From Cavenderia fasciculata (lineage: Eukaryota > Evosea > Eumycetozoa > Acytosteliales > Cavenderiaceae), in contig NW_004457734.1 of the NCBI RefSeq assembly GCF_000203815.1, forward strand, positions 751,233 through 815,232: a stretch of DNA of 64,000 nt, written 5' to 3'. A model generated the notes under the pieces. That model made no database searches. It saw nothing but the letters and a program-made list of their open reading frames with translations, and was not told where the DNA came from. The position numbers were made by a program, and so were the translations under genes. This document shows positions 35,201 through 47,964 of this stretch, piece after piece (position 1 is the first letter of the stretch; the number at the start of each line of letters is the position of its first letter).

Positions 35201-37023
35201 ATAATAATAATATTCTTGACAATAATGATATTCTTGACAACAATGATATTAGTAATAGTAGTAGTAATAATAGTAATAATGGTAGTAATCATAATCAATT
35301 GAAAAAAACAGATGGAAAATTCAATAGTGATAAAATCTTTATTGATGATGATTTTGATTTCTTTGCAGATGAACCACCTCTTTCAATACCAACAGCAGCA
35401 GCACCAACATCAAATTCACCAATATATTATCAAAAGAAAGATCATTGGCAAGAATTGGAAGATTTATTGGTAAATCTATTACCTCAAGCATGTGTAATTG
35501 AAAAACCAATTGGTCCAAATGTAAATTATTTGACATGTCCTCCACCTCCTCAACCAAGAAAGAACAATAATAATAATAATAATAATAATTTACATAGAGA
35601 ACACTCTATTCTTAAACAAAAAACAAGTCAAGACAATCAAGAAAATAAGAAATCAGGATCAAAAGAATTGGATCAACCAGTAGTAGTACCAGTCACTACT
35701 ACCAAAGTAATTCAAGAGCCAGATATTATTCAAAACCCTATTATTTTAAAGAAAAAAGAAAAAGTAGAAGTGGTGGAAAAGATTCAAAAAGAAAAGGTTG
35801 TTTTAGTTAAAGAACCAAAGGAAACTGAAAGAGAAGAAGAAAGTGACTCTGAAATTGTTCCAAATACACCAGACAAGGATATTTGTAAATCAAGTAGTAT
35901 TGATATTTCATTCCATACACCTTCAAAACAATCAACAAACAAGTTGTTCAAGTTAAAGGATTTGGAGGATATCATATCTCCCATCAAACCTATTCAACAA
36001 CCAAAATTACAACAGCCAACCGCTGTAGTCACAAAACCAATAGTATTGGAGGAACCAAAGAAACATCAACTTGGTAGACTAAGAAAAGAAAAAGATGTAA
36101 AGAAACAAAAACAATCGTCATCTGCTGAAAAGAAAAGGTTGTCTTTGGGAAAAGACCATAACAATAGAAGAAAGAAATCAAAATCAAGTCGTGGATCAAA
36201 GTTTATAGATGATGTGGCAAGCGATGAAGATGATGATGAAATTGAAGATAGTGAAGAGGAAGGACTAGATAAATACGATTTGGAAGATTCTTTTATTTGT
36301 GACTCCTCTTCAACTGAGAGTTCCTCTCAATCTCAATCTCAAGATCAAAAAACCAACAAAAAGAAAAAAAGGGTATCAATGCATGCAATCTATCAGCAAT
36401 CGTTGCTTACTCAAAACGATTTCTTTGATGGTGGACGTAAAAAGATTGGTGGATTTAAATTAAAGTTTGACAATCCACAAAATAATATTACAACCAAACT
36501 ATTGCATCAATCAAATAATAATAATAATAATAATAATAATAGTATGAGTGATGACGAAGCAATGGAGGATAATCGTCCACTTTCTCAAATTGAAGATGAA
36601 ATTGAATATACACAAGAAGAAAGTAAATTTATCATTACTAAACCGAATAACAACAACAACAACAATAACAATAACAATAATAAGCAAATAACCAGTACAA
36701 CTACAACACCATCAACATCTTTCAATAGACAAATTGGTTTTACCAACAAAACTAATAATAATAATCACATAGGAGAAAATATCTTCAATCAACGTAATGT
36801 AAATAATAATAATAATAATAACAATGTACATAATCAACCTTTTAAACAACAACAACAACAACCAGATATTCAACCTGATAAAATGAAAATAGATGATAAC
36901 AATAATAATAATAATGGACCAATACTTCAAAGAATGGGATCATCAACATTTAACCAAGGCATTGGTGCCAATGTTTGGAATGGAGCTGAAGAAGGTGGAG
37001 GATGGTCAGATTCAGAGATATAG
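32270..37023 (+). CDS. FANCM/Mph1/Hef-type DNA helicase
   Basis: join(32270..34166, 34245..34735, 34804..37023), about 1535 residues. I place the start at ATG 32270; the upstream in-frame GTG is not a start. Residues 1-270 are disordered (N/Q/T/P). Helicase motifs are LPTGLGKTF (Walker A, about 312), VMDESHRA (motif II, about 413) and GLTASPG (motif III). Motifs V-VI are GEEGLDFGEVD and QRMGRTGRKRQGR (about 717-755). The DESH box and the insert between the RecA lobes fit FANCM/Mph1/Fml1, which remodel forks and D-loops in crosslink repair. The last 740 residues are disordered, rich in N, K and acid. No ERCC4 nuclease domain is visible, as in fungi. Confidence 0.92.
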
Positions 37024-37200
37024 GATTGGATTGAATGTGGAATTAATTAAAATAAATAATTTATTTTTATAAATCAATTTACTATTATTATTAATATTAG
37101 TAGTAGTCTTTTTTAAAGTGGTAGGTAGTGTTACTTTTTTGATTATGATTTTGTTTGTACAATTGATTTTGTTTTTTTTGGGATGTCTGTTTTTGTTTTG

Positions 37201-38301
37201 TTATTTACTAATAAATTTTAGTGATGTCTTTTTGTAATGACTATTTTCTTCTTTTTCCTCTTTGTTTAGTTGTTGTTTTGTTAATTTATTATATAATCTC
37301 CTCAATTCATTTGCCCTAAAAAAAATAAAATAATAATCAATAAATTAATAAATAAATAAAAACTATAACTATTATCTCTCTTTTTTTGCTTACAATAAAT
37401 TTCTTTCATGAGAATCCCTTGTAATAAATTGTTGGTGTTCTTTAACCTTTGAATTTTCCTTGTTATCGATATGAACAATCAAAAGATTGGGAGGATTCTT
37501 GAAAATTTGTAGATTCTTTAACGATGCCAATGGGAATGACCATTTTACCTTTCCAATCTCCAAAGATTGTTTTACACTAATATTATAAAATCTTTCTGAT
37601 GAAATTAATACACATCTTACCTAAATAAATTAAATAAATAATAATAGGTTAGTATAAATAAATAAATAAATAAATATTTATATTTATATTTAGATTTATA
37701 TTTACTTGAGTTTTTCCTTTTCTATTAATTTTATAAACATAAAGATGTAATTGATAGAATGCAGGAGAAGGGATAAAATTGGATTCAAAGAATTTTTGGA
37801 ATAGGTTTCTTGATACTAGACGAACGGCAATCAACCATTGATCTCTAATGTCCTCGGATTCTGCAACCCACAACTTTTCACGGATATAATTTTCATTGCC
37901 ACGTTTCAATGCACTCTGTGTAAACATGCTGATACGTGTTTGAAGATTGGGTGATTCAGTATGAGTTGTCTCTGGATTGTTGGATTCATCTCGATGAGAT
38001 GTGTTATGGTGATCACCACCACGATGATGGGTACCACTAAGACGTGATCCAGCAGGTGATCCACTTGCACCAGCATGTCCATTATCTTCGTTGCTTCGCA
38101 CGTGATACACTATTTTCAATGTCTTTGGGTCAGCCGACTCATCACCCTCTACCGAATGAATATCCAATAAATCAATAGACCATATCTTTTTGTTAGTGTC
38201 TGGATCAACCTTGTATAATCTTGATGATGTTAATAATCCAATAAATGTTGTTTCTAAAAAAAAAGAGACATAAAAGTAAGTTGGTTTGATCAAAGTAAGT
38301 T

Positions 38302-38334
<33 letters not shown>

Positions 38335-38604
38335 TTTATATCTCATACCAGAAGATTTATTCTTTAAAAAGGTTGAATGAGTAATATATCTTTCATCAAG
38401 AGGAATGATTTTATCGAATCTAGGTGGCGATGGGTAGAGTGCCGTATCACTGTACTTGTCCTCTAGATCGTGTGTACTTCCATTGGCATGTGGAGCAATC
38501 GACAATGATGATGCCGATGGTGACAATGTAGTAGTGTTTGTTGATGTAGTTGTCGCTGTACTATTTGTACTTGCACTATGAATCAATCCCTTTGTATTCA
38601 TCAT
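37201..38604 (-). CDS. PH-like domain protein of unknown role
   Basis: complement(join(37201..37315, 37394..37620, 37706..38253, 38349..38604)), about 381 residues. A PH-type domain is suggested by FIGLLTSSRLYKVDPDTNKK, WSIDLLDIHSVEGD and the closing helix EDIRDQWLIAVRLV with its invariant-type Trp. A histidine/serine-rich loop of about 70 residues is inserted before that helix. A second PH/TH1-like part follows (CVLISSERFYNISVKQ, WSFPLASLKNLQIFKNPP). The C-terminus is a basic helix. All junctions keep frame. Lipid binding at membranes is plausible but not shown. Confidence 0.7.
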
Positions 38605-38629
38605 ATGTGAGAGTTGACTTTGACTTGTC

Positions 38630-38662
<33 letters not shown>

Positions 38663-38981
38663 ATTGATATATATATATAATCTTTGTTATTTGTTGTAAA
38701 ATATATAACTATTCAAAGATGTAAAAATAAATAAATAAATTAAATAAATAAAATAAGAAGTTGAAATAATTTCCAATATTTGATGACTTTTGTCAGAATG
38801 ACCATCATCATTAACAATCAAGTCAAGCCAATTTTATTATTATTGATGTTTTAAAAATTAAATACACACAAACCAACCACCCTACCCTTGACCTAAACAC
38901 ACTATCTATTTTTCAAAGAGACACCACTCCGATCTTCAAGTTCATTCATTCATTCATTCAAGTAGCAAACATATAATTATA
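38605..38981. other. Divergent promoter region
   Basis: Contains (CTAT)n at 38632-38660 and CATT repeats at 38941-38960. AT-rich, no gene. Confidence 0.5.
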
Positions 38982-39235
38982 ATGTTATTATTCAATAGAG
39001 ATAACAAAAAGAAGAATAACAATAACAATGGTGATGGTGACCAAGTGACAGATGATACATGGGATGACAGCGATTTAATCAATGCTTACAACTCTGCGAT
39101 CGACCAATATATCGTACGTACATACTAACTACTTTTGTAGAATACATTGACAATATCTAACTTTACTAACTAACTTGATTGTTTATTATTACACAATTTG
39201 TAAAGAGTTCACATAATCCATCAAAAAATAACAAC

Positions 39236-39273
<38 letters not shown>

Positions 39274-40118
39274 TAATAGAAAACATGATAACATTAGTAT
39301 TATCATTCAAGATGATGGTTCAGTTGAGAATGTAGATGAAGAAGATGAGGAAGAGGAAGAGGAAGAAGAAGTGGTGGAGAAAATAGTAACACCTCCATCC
39401 AAGCCAACCAATAGAGCTATGAAAAAGGGTCCATCAACTTATAAACAACCACAATCACAACAATCACAATCTTCTACTACTTCTACTTCTACTTCTACTA
39501 CTACTACTTCTACTCCAGCTCAGACTGCCAAACCATCATCGTCGTCAACAACAACAACCACCACCAAACAAACACCAGTGTCAAAGAAGAAATCCTATCC
39601 AAGTCATCATGATTATCCAAGCCATCACGATTATCCAATGCCAGCATCTTGGGATCCATATATTAAAAACTATATTACGGAAGAGACCAACCAACCCCAT
39701 TATAACAACTATACACCAACACCACCATCTTATCCACATCCACATACTCTTCCCCCACCTACTTGCCACTCACCACCTACTCTACCCAAACTTCCAGCAA
39801 ATTTACTTGGCGATAGTGAATCCGCCGATCTTTTATTGAGTTGGTATTACACTGGTTATTATACTGGAGCTTATCAAGAAAGAAAGAAACTAGTACAACA
39901 ACATTACCAACAACCACAATACCAACAACAACAACAACAACAACAACAACAACCATCACAGCAACAGCAACATTACCAACCACAATATCAATATCAACCA
40001 TCCCAACAACAACAACAACCACAATACCAACAACAACCATACTATTACCAACAACAATATCAACAACAACATAGACATCAACCACATTATTACCATCAAC
40101 ATCAACAACAACAATATC

Positions 40119-40153
<35 letters not shown>

Positions 40154-40255
40154 CCTTATTCAAGTCAAGTATCAGCTCCACCACCACCTCCAAGATCATC
40201 AAAAAAAGTAACAAGATCACCAACCAATATGTATAATGACCAACAACAACAATAA
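38982..40255 (+). CDS. Survival motor neuron (SMN) homologue without a visible Tudor domain
   Basis: join(38982..39113, 39206..40255), about 393 residues. The N-terminus carries DDTWDDSDLINAYNSAIDQY (residues 24-43), matching the Gemin2-binding helix of SMN (human DDSDIWDDTALIKAYDKA). At about residues 250-270 stands LLLSWYYTGYYTGAYQER, a YG box (SMN oligomerisation helix) preceded by a proline-rich stretch as in SMN. Between them are poly-N, acidic, S/T and histidine tracts, with no Tudor-like sequence. Unlike other SMN proteins the YG box is followed by about 120 Q/Y/H-rich residues. SMN assembles Sm rings on snRNAs. The intron 39114-39205 has a weak acceptor, TTTGTAAAG. Confidence 0.82.
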
Positions 40256-40555
40256 TAATAATAATAATAATAATCAAACCAATTGTAGCCTTTACTCTAT
40301 ATAATGAAAATCAAATAAATAAGTATAATTGATTCATTCATTTTATTCAAACAAATCAAACAATCAATCAGATTATATTTTGAAACTACGACAAACAGCG
40401 GGCATTTAAATTTGTTTTGTAAAAATGAAAAAATCGTTCAAAATTATTTTTTTTGTGAGCTCACCCACAGACTCTGCCCGCCACCGAACCTGTTCTCACA
40501 AGCATACATTGAGGATTCGTATCTTCCTTTTCCTCTTCTCTGTAACACAGTGATC
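40256..40555. promoter_or_regulatory. Ribosomal protein gene promoter region
   Basis: Upstream of the S18 gene. It has a perfect 10-bp palindrome GTGAGCTCAC at 40455-40464, flanked by a 7-bp inverted pair GCGGGCA (40398-40404) and TGCCCGC (40475-40481). These GC-rich sites stand out in AT-rich DNA and may be transcription-factor sites. Inference only. Confidence 0.4.
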
Positions 40556-41230
40556 ATGGTATGCACAGAGCATAAAGCATAAGCCTTATACTATTCTATA
40601 TCGAATACTAACTTTCATGTTACCTATCTACTTTATATCATACCTACTTTACTTTTCTACTTTTAGTCTTTAGTTCTCCCAGACAACTTCCAACACATTA
40701 TCCGTATCTACAATACCAACGTAGAAGGTAAGCGTAAGGTCATGTACGCCTTGACTGACGTTAAGGGTTGTGGTCGTCGTTTTGCTAACCTCGTCTGCAA
40801 GAAGGCCGATATCGACTTCTCCAAGAGAGCTGGTGAACTTAGCCCAGCCGAAATCGAGCGTGTCACCACCATCATGAACCACCCACGTCAATACAACATC
40901 CCATCTTGGTTCTTGAACAGACAAAGAGATATTGTCGACGGAAAGTACATGCAAGCTTTGTCCAACGTCTTGGATATCAAGCTCAGAGAAGATCTCGAAC
41001 GTTTAAAGAAGATCAGATGTCAACGTGGTATCAGACATCACTTGGGTCTCAAGGTCCGTGGTCAAAAGACCAAGACCACTGGTCGTAGAGGAAGAACCGT
41101 CGGTGTCGCTAAGAAGAAGGTATGATGAACAACGGAATAGAATAGAATATATTAAAAATGATCAATCAATCACAATCAAGTTTACTAACATTCTCAATTA
41201 TTATTATTATCATTCTTATAGGGTGGTTAA
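40556..41230 (+). CDS. rps18: 40S ribosomal protein S18 (uS13)
   Basis: join(40556..40558, 40667..41119, 41222..41230), 154 residues, the normal size. Exon 2 starts [20 protein letters not shown] and contains [28 protein letters not shown] and [14 protein letters not shown], diagnostic of S18. Exon 1 is only the ATG, and exon 3 only two glycine codons plus stop. Codon use is strongly biased to C-ending codons, as expected for a highly expressed gene. The protein sits at the head of the small subunit. Confidence 0.97.
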
Positions 41231-41724
41231 GACCAATACTATTTGTTTGGATAGGCTATTTGAGAGTATAAGGAATAATTATACCTACTTTGTGTTTATT
41301 TCATCAAATAAAAATAATATCAATATTGAAAAAAAACAAAAAAGATCTCTCTTTAAAATCATCATCATCTTTCTTATCCCCTTTTATATCATTATATAAT
41401 ATTATTACCTTTAATATTATTTTATCTATTTATAGAAATTACTATTATTGTTCATTTCCAATTAATATTAATATTATTATTTAAATATTTTAATCACACC
41501 CAAAATTGGCAATGATGTACAAACTCAGTTCGAGATTGCAGTTATTAGTTTGGTTTAGTTTGGTTGAGTTGAAAATAGTCATTCAAAACATACGAAAGGA
41601 TATCGATGAATAGGTCAGCGTCGTTTCAATCAAACATATACAAATAGATAGGATAGCATAGCATAGCATAAGAGTAAGAGTAAGAGTAAGAGTAATACTT
41701 GACATAGAGATAGGATTAGATAGG
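41231..41724. other. Intergenic spacer
   Basis: 3' flank of S18 and promoter of the next gene. Tandem AGCAT and AGAGTA repeats are present at 41650-41695. No gene. Confidence 0.5.
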
Positions 41725-43791
41725 ATGAGTATTACTATTAGAAAGAGTGAGGTATGTGTATTGATACTTGGTTTTCTAAAGGAAGAAAAGTTCTTACAAA
41801 CTCATGAAATCTTTTCTAAAGAATGTCAACCTTATACAAAGGATCTACAAAAAATACCTGTATGTATATAGAGTATTTAGTAATAGTAATAGTGTATAGT
41901 TTGATTGTATTTAACAATTTATTATTATGAACAATAGGGAAAATCAGTTAAAACATTAACAACGATTCTAAACGAGTACATCAATTTGAAAGAAGAGAAA
42001 CGAAAAAGAGAAGGATTCACTGGTTCCTTTACCGATCGATTCAATCAATCAAACATTCCTACCAATGATGCAATCTATCAAAACATCACTTCTTCTCTTG
42101 ATAATCTCTATACAATGTTGGATGACTATGTTTCATTACGTTCAAAACTTTTAAATAACAATAATAATAATAATAATCATGTAAACAATAATAATCATAA
42201 TCATGTAAACAATAATAATCATAATCATAATATAATCAACAACAACAACAACAACAACAATAATGTAAATGTAAATAGAAATAATAATAATATAAATAAT
42301 AATAATCAATTAAATGGTAATGGATTGAAAAGAAAGAAAATGGAGGATAATACTAAATCTGTAAATAATAATAATAATAATAATAATAATGGTAATGGTA
42401 ATGGTAATGGTTCTAAATCAATCATTTCAACGACAGATATTATTGATTTGGATGGTGGTAGTGATAATAATAGTAATAATAATAATAACCATACTACTAC
42501 CATTTCAACCACTGTACATTTATCAGTGTCTACACCATCACCACCGCCACCACTTGCTGTATCAACGAGACCGCTACCAAGTGCTTCACCACCTCTTTTA
42601 GGTTTATATGGTGCAAGTGGAACTTCAGCGACTACATCAACGACATCAACCAATACAACAACAACAACAATGGCAACACCATCAAAAAGAACTACTCCCG
42701 AGGGTATTAGAAGTAGAAAGAATCAAACACCAAAGAAATTAATCGTTAAACCTCCAACATTCACACATGTGGCAAATCATAGCCACAACACCTCTCCAAC
42801 ACCCCTTATTCCACCTTCCTCTATAACATCAACAACGCATCAACCAAGTGATAATACTTTTGGTAGTAGTAGTAGTAGTAGCAGTCCTATGGGAGATGGT
42901 CAATCTAGTAATACAAATAACTTTAGTGGTGGGTTACCAGACCTATCATCATTTAATAATCAACAACAACAGTTGGATTTACTCGCTGGTGGTGATTTAC
43001 CAATGATGGACTTTGGCAAAAGTCTTGAAGAGTTGTTAAATAATCCTCAACTACCTGAAAAACTTGCTGCTTTGATTAATACACAACTTATTGGTGTAGG
43101 TGGACAATTTTTAAATAATAATGGAAATGGAAATGGAAATTCACAAGTTGATAATAATAATAATAATAATAATAATGAATTGATTCAACAATTTCATCAA
43201 CAACAACATCATAATCATAATACACAATCATTATTATCACCAGTTGATAATACAATTGGTGGTATGATACCAATGGATTTTGGAATGTTGGAAGTTGATA
43301 ATATTATATCATCGATTGAAGCTGACCCAGACCTTAATGGATTTATTCATAGTTTACAACTTGGTGGACCTCCAAACAATACTGTTTCTGCTTCTGCTGC
43401 AGCTGCTGGTAATCTCCAACAGTCTAATCATCTACAACAACAACAACAACAACAACAATCTCATAATGATGCAATGTCATATTTTACTCAAGACGATAGA
43501 TTCTATCTCCAAAATAGTAACAATACAAACACCAATATTAATCCTCCTCCTCTATCAACTTCAATCGATTTAAAGAAATCAACAACAACACCATCAACAA
43601 CGACAACAACAACAACATCAACAAGTACCTCCCCAACAATAGATTTGAAATCAAATGAAAACCTACATCAAAATAATAATAATAATAGTAATAATAATAT
43701 ATCATCAACATCTTTATTAATTCCTGACAATATTGATGATTTTCTAGAATCGATCGATTATTCTCAAGATCAAGATCAATCACAACAGTAA
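41725..43791 (+). CDS. LisH-domain protein, NPAT-like N-terminus
   Basis: join(41725..41859, 41938..43791), about 662 residues. Exon 1 gives a LisH motif (CVLILGFLKEEKFLQTHEIF). Across the intron follows KSVKTLTTILNEYINLKEEK, which closely resembles the conserved NLTTILNEYVAMK of animal NPAT, a regulator of histone gene transcription at histone locus bodies. The remaining 580 residues are N/S/T/Q-rich with acidic patches (LLAGGDLPMMDFGKSLEELL) that look like activation segments. Orthology to NPAT is inference from about 60 residues. Confidence 0.7.
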
Positions 43792-44541
43792 TTAATAGGA
43801 TTCAAGAATAGTATGAATGATTGTGATTATGATTGGTCTATTAATAACTCTATTAATAATTACAAATAAAATGATGGAATAGGCATGGAATTGTATACAA
43901 GTACAGTAAAGATAAAGACAAAGATAAATAGTAGATCCACAATCAATTGATTATTTATTCATTTAAAACTAACCACCCCTTCCTGCTTCTTGTTGTTACC
44001 ATTAGACAATTAATCAATTAGACTTTGCAGATAGATAGATATATTTTTTTGTGTGTTTGATTGGTAGAGATAATTATAATTAAATAAACCATCATTATGA
44101 ATGAATGAAAAAATTGGAGGTGTGTGATTTTAATTTTTTTTTTTTTGATTAAAAAGTGATGTTTGAAACAAACCACTCAAACTCCTAATTAAAACCATCA
44201 TTCATATTATTGCTAGACTAAACTATCAACCATCCATATCATTCATTTTAGACAAGCAAACAACAACGATATCAACACCACCCTCTCTTGCTATAGCTTC
44301 AAGGCAATATATATATATATATATCATAACAACAAATCAGCAATCAGGTGTATTAGATAGATATAGGAGTAGAAAAGAGGATATTTATTATTATTATTAT
44401 AATCAAGAGATAGATTCCATCATCATCATAATAGATCTATCTATCTATATATCGTTATAATACATATAGTTATTATAAAAAAGAAACTAGAAAGAGCCGA
44501 CATCAAAGGGGAGGAAGACACATCCAACCAACCAACCAAAC
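43792..44541. other. Promoter/leader of the spalten gene
   Basis: AT-rich with AT and GATA/TAG microsatellites. No gene. Confidence 0.5.
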
Positions 44542-47500
44542 ATGTTTATCTTTTCCAAACACAAAAAAGAAAAGAAGAATCAGCACCACCAACAGCAACA
44601 GCAGCAGTTTGCTCCTCGTGCATTTGACTCTAATGTTGCCGTATTGATATTAGGTAAATAATCATAATCATAATAATAATAATAATAATCATCAATGATC
44701 CACTACACTCCTTTATTATAATAATGGAACGTTGGTGGACACTGACAACAATAGGAAATGGATTGTAAAAAGAAAGAGAGTAGTAGTAGTAATAGTAATA
44801 GAAAATAACCTACTATGAGGAAAATGAAATAGAGAGTTAATAGTTAATTAACTATAGAAACAAAATAATGAATGAATGAATGAATGAATGAACTTGGTGG
44901 ATATTAAATATTTATTAAATTTCGATTTATGCTTTATAAATATATAGGTATACAAGAGTCGGGAAAGACGACTCTTCAAAGACAACTGGATATTATGTAT
45001 GGTATGGCCGATATTGATCCAAAGTATTACCAACGTTTGGTGTATGGAAATACATTGGCCACTCTGATTCGATTGTTGGAGAGTACCGAACGATTGAATC
45101 TAAGCATCACCGATGACAATATAGATCGATCGAAAAGAGTCACTGGGACACCGGTAGAATTGGCTAGGAATCGTCTACCTCGTTTCCCACTTCGTCTATC
45201 ATATGATTGTAAATGTCTTTGGGAAGATCAAGCCATTCAAAGTGCATATGAATATTCAAATATTTGTTTGGATTTTAGAACTCCTGGTAGAACTAAATAG
45301 TATGAAAAAGAAATAGAAATGAAAAGAACAAAAGACTTTTTAATCAAATCTAATCTATTTTATTTTATTTTGCTAGTTATATGGAAAATATGTTTAGAGT
45401 ATTTGCACCAGATTTCTCACCTTCAGAAATGGATATTATAAGTGCATATGATCAAGTTGATCATTCCCAACATTCATCAGTATTACATCGTCGTGTAAAA
45501 GTGGATCTAACATCACCAACAACCAAATATATATTATCAAAGGATTGGTCGAAATTTAGTCATTATCGACCTCATTATATCATTTATGTTGTATCTTTAA
45601 AAGAGTATGACAAGTAATATATATATTTCTATCATTTCATTTACTTATTATTTTTTTTTCTATTTCTTTTTAGTTATTATCAAGATAATTCAACAAGATA
45701 TGAAGTTATACCAACTATATCAACTTTATCATTGACTGATTCATCTACTTCGAGTACATCAGAGACAACAACTACTTCGACATCGGCAACATCAGCTGCT
45801 GCACCTATATCAGTCAGCACATCGTCGACGACAACAGCATCAGCGGTACCGCTGGAACCAACTAAGCATTATTCTTACAAGTGTTGTGGTAGACAGCAAA
45901 ACCATAAAAATCTTTTACGAGAATCATTGTCAACTCTGGAATCATTGATAGCATCGGATTTGATGGATCCAAATGGTACAGTCTTTCTTATTTTCAATCA
46001 TTGCGATACATATACTGAACGTTTGAAAATAGTCGATCCAAGTTGTTGTTTTGAAGATTATACAGGTGGAAATGATCAATCAAAAGCTACTGAATTTATT
46101 ATTCAAAAATTTACAAAATCTGTAAGTAAACAAAGAAAGAAAAAAAAAAAAAGAAAGAAAAAAGATTTATTTCTAATTATCTTTTTTCTCTACTCTATTA
46201 CTAGTTGAATGAAAAGAAAATATCATATAAAACACATTTAATGAATTTATTGGATAAACAAAATACAAGGGAACAATTTGATATAATGTTGGATTTTATA
46301 ATACCAGATGCTGAAAAGAGAGGATTGGTTGATGAGATTTCACCAATATTATCGGGTGCCAGTACCGGATCGGTATTGTCGAGTTCAAGTGGATCCGTAT
46401 CACATCCAACATCGATTCTACCTCATACCTCTAGTATTGTAGTTACACCCATTCAAAATGATAATCTTGTTGATATTAGTCATTCAAATGAATCTGTAAA
46501 TAGTAGTAATAATAATAACAATAATAATAATAATAATTTTAATAGTAGTAGTAGCGATATTGGAACTCCAAGAAAAGACAAGAAAAAGGATAAAAAGGAA
46601 AAGGAAAAGGAAAAGGAAAGAGAAAAGGAATTGGAAAGAGAAAGAAAAGAAGAAAAGGCAAGAGAAAAGGAAAAGGAAAAAGAAAAAGAAAAAGAAAAAA
46701 GAGAACAACAACATCAACAACAACAACAACAAGGTCTTGAAAAGGAAAAAGAAAAGGAAAAAGAGAAAGAAAAGGAAAAGGAAAAAGAAAAAAAGGTAAA
46801 AGTGCCAAAAAAGAAAAAGATCAAAGGTTTATGTGCTGTTAAAGCTGGATTTGGTTCAATGCAAGGTAGAAGAAAGAATATGGAAGATACTCATGCAATT
46901 TATGAAAATTTGGTTGTATGTAGAATAGAACAAATAATATTATATCCTTCTTTTATTTCTAATTTATTTTTATTTATTTAGGAGGAATTAAAATTACCAA
47001 ATGTAATTGATGGAGTTTGTTCATATTTTGGAGTTTATGATGGACATGGAGGAACTGATACATCCAAGGCATTGGAACCAATTGTACATAAATGTGTTGT
47101 CGATACACCAGCATTTATCGATGGAAACTATGAACAAGCACTCAAGGATGGTTTTGAGGCTGCAGATAAGCAGGTCATCCCCATTTGCGAAAAGAGTGGA
47201 TCGACAGGTGTTGCTTGTTTGTTGGTTGGAAATACGCTATTCACAGCCAACATTGGTGACTCTGAACTTGTTTTGGCACGTTCATCGGGCACTGGCAAAT
47301 CACCAACCTACGAATCGGTGCTGCTCACCTACAAACATTTGGCCAACGACGAGAATGAAAAGAAACGTATCACCGAGATGGGTGGTATGATTATCTTTGG
47401 ACGTTTGTTTGGTAGTTTGGCAGTATCACGTTCCTTTGGTGATCGCGAGTACAAAGAAGGTGACAAAAAGTTTGTGTCTTGCGATCCCTACACAACAGTC

Positions 47501-47713
47501 ACTGAACTCACGCCACGAGACCACTTTATCATCCTTGCCTGCGACGGTCTGTGGGACAAGGTCACCTATGATGAGGCAGTTCAAATGACTGCCAAACTCA
47601 TCAAACAGGGTAAAACACCAACTGAAATTAGTGAAGCTCTTGCCAATGACTCTTTTGAAAAGGGTTCTGCTGATAATATTACTGTCATTGTTGTCATTCT
47701 TTCTCATGGTTAA
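44542..47713 (+). CDS. spnA: Spalten: G-alpha-like domain fused to a PP2C phosphatase
   Basis: Six exons: join(44542..44653, 44948..45299, 45377..45613, 45674..46121, 46205..46915, 46982..47713), about 863 residues. The N-terminal part has a G-alpha-type P-loop, LGIQESGKTTLQRQL, and later the FLIFNHCD (NKxD-like, here NHCD) region. Classic switch motifs are weak, so GTPase activity is uncertain. A linker of K/E repeats and poly-N follows. The C-terminus is a PP2C phosphatase: RRKNMEDTHAIY, VYDGHGG, ACDGLWDKVTYDEAV and ADNITVIVV, carrying the metal-binding Asp residues. This architecture is that of Dictyostelium Spalten, needed for prestalk differentiation. A T/S-rich insert lies at about residues 270-310. 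Intron 1 is 294 bases, long for this window. Confidence 0.93.
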
Positions 47714-47964
47714 AAAAAAACAAAAACAAAAAATACAAAATATATGTAAAAAAAAGATAATAAAAAACTAACTTTATTTATTCAAAAGAGAGTGAGATAG
47801 ATTAGAGATTAAGACATAAATCTCTTTTATTTGAACCAAAAAAAAAAAAAGAAAAGAAGGAATCTTGTTCAAATAAAAAAAAGGGAAAATGGAAATATAT
47901 AAATATGAACTTACAAAGGTCCTTATTTATTTATAATTATTATTTATTCTTGATATTTCAAAAG

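Noticed and set aside
39777-40277. Minus ORF rich in VVVVV/II
   Set aside because: Antisense of the CAA/CCA repeats in the SMN gene.
46484-46808. Minus ORFs rich in L/F
   Set aside because: Antisense of the K/E linker of Spalten.
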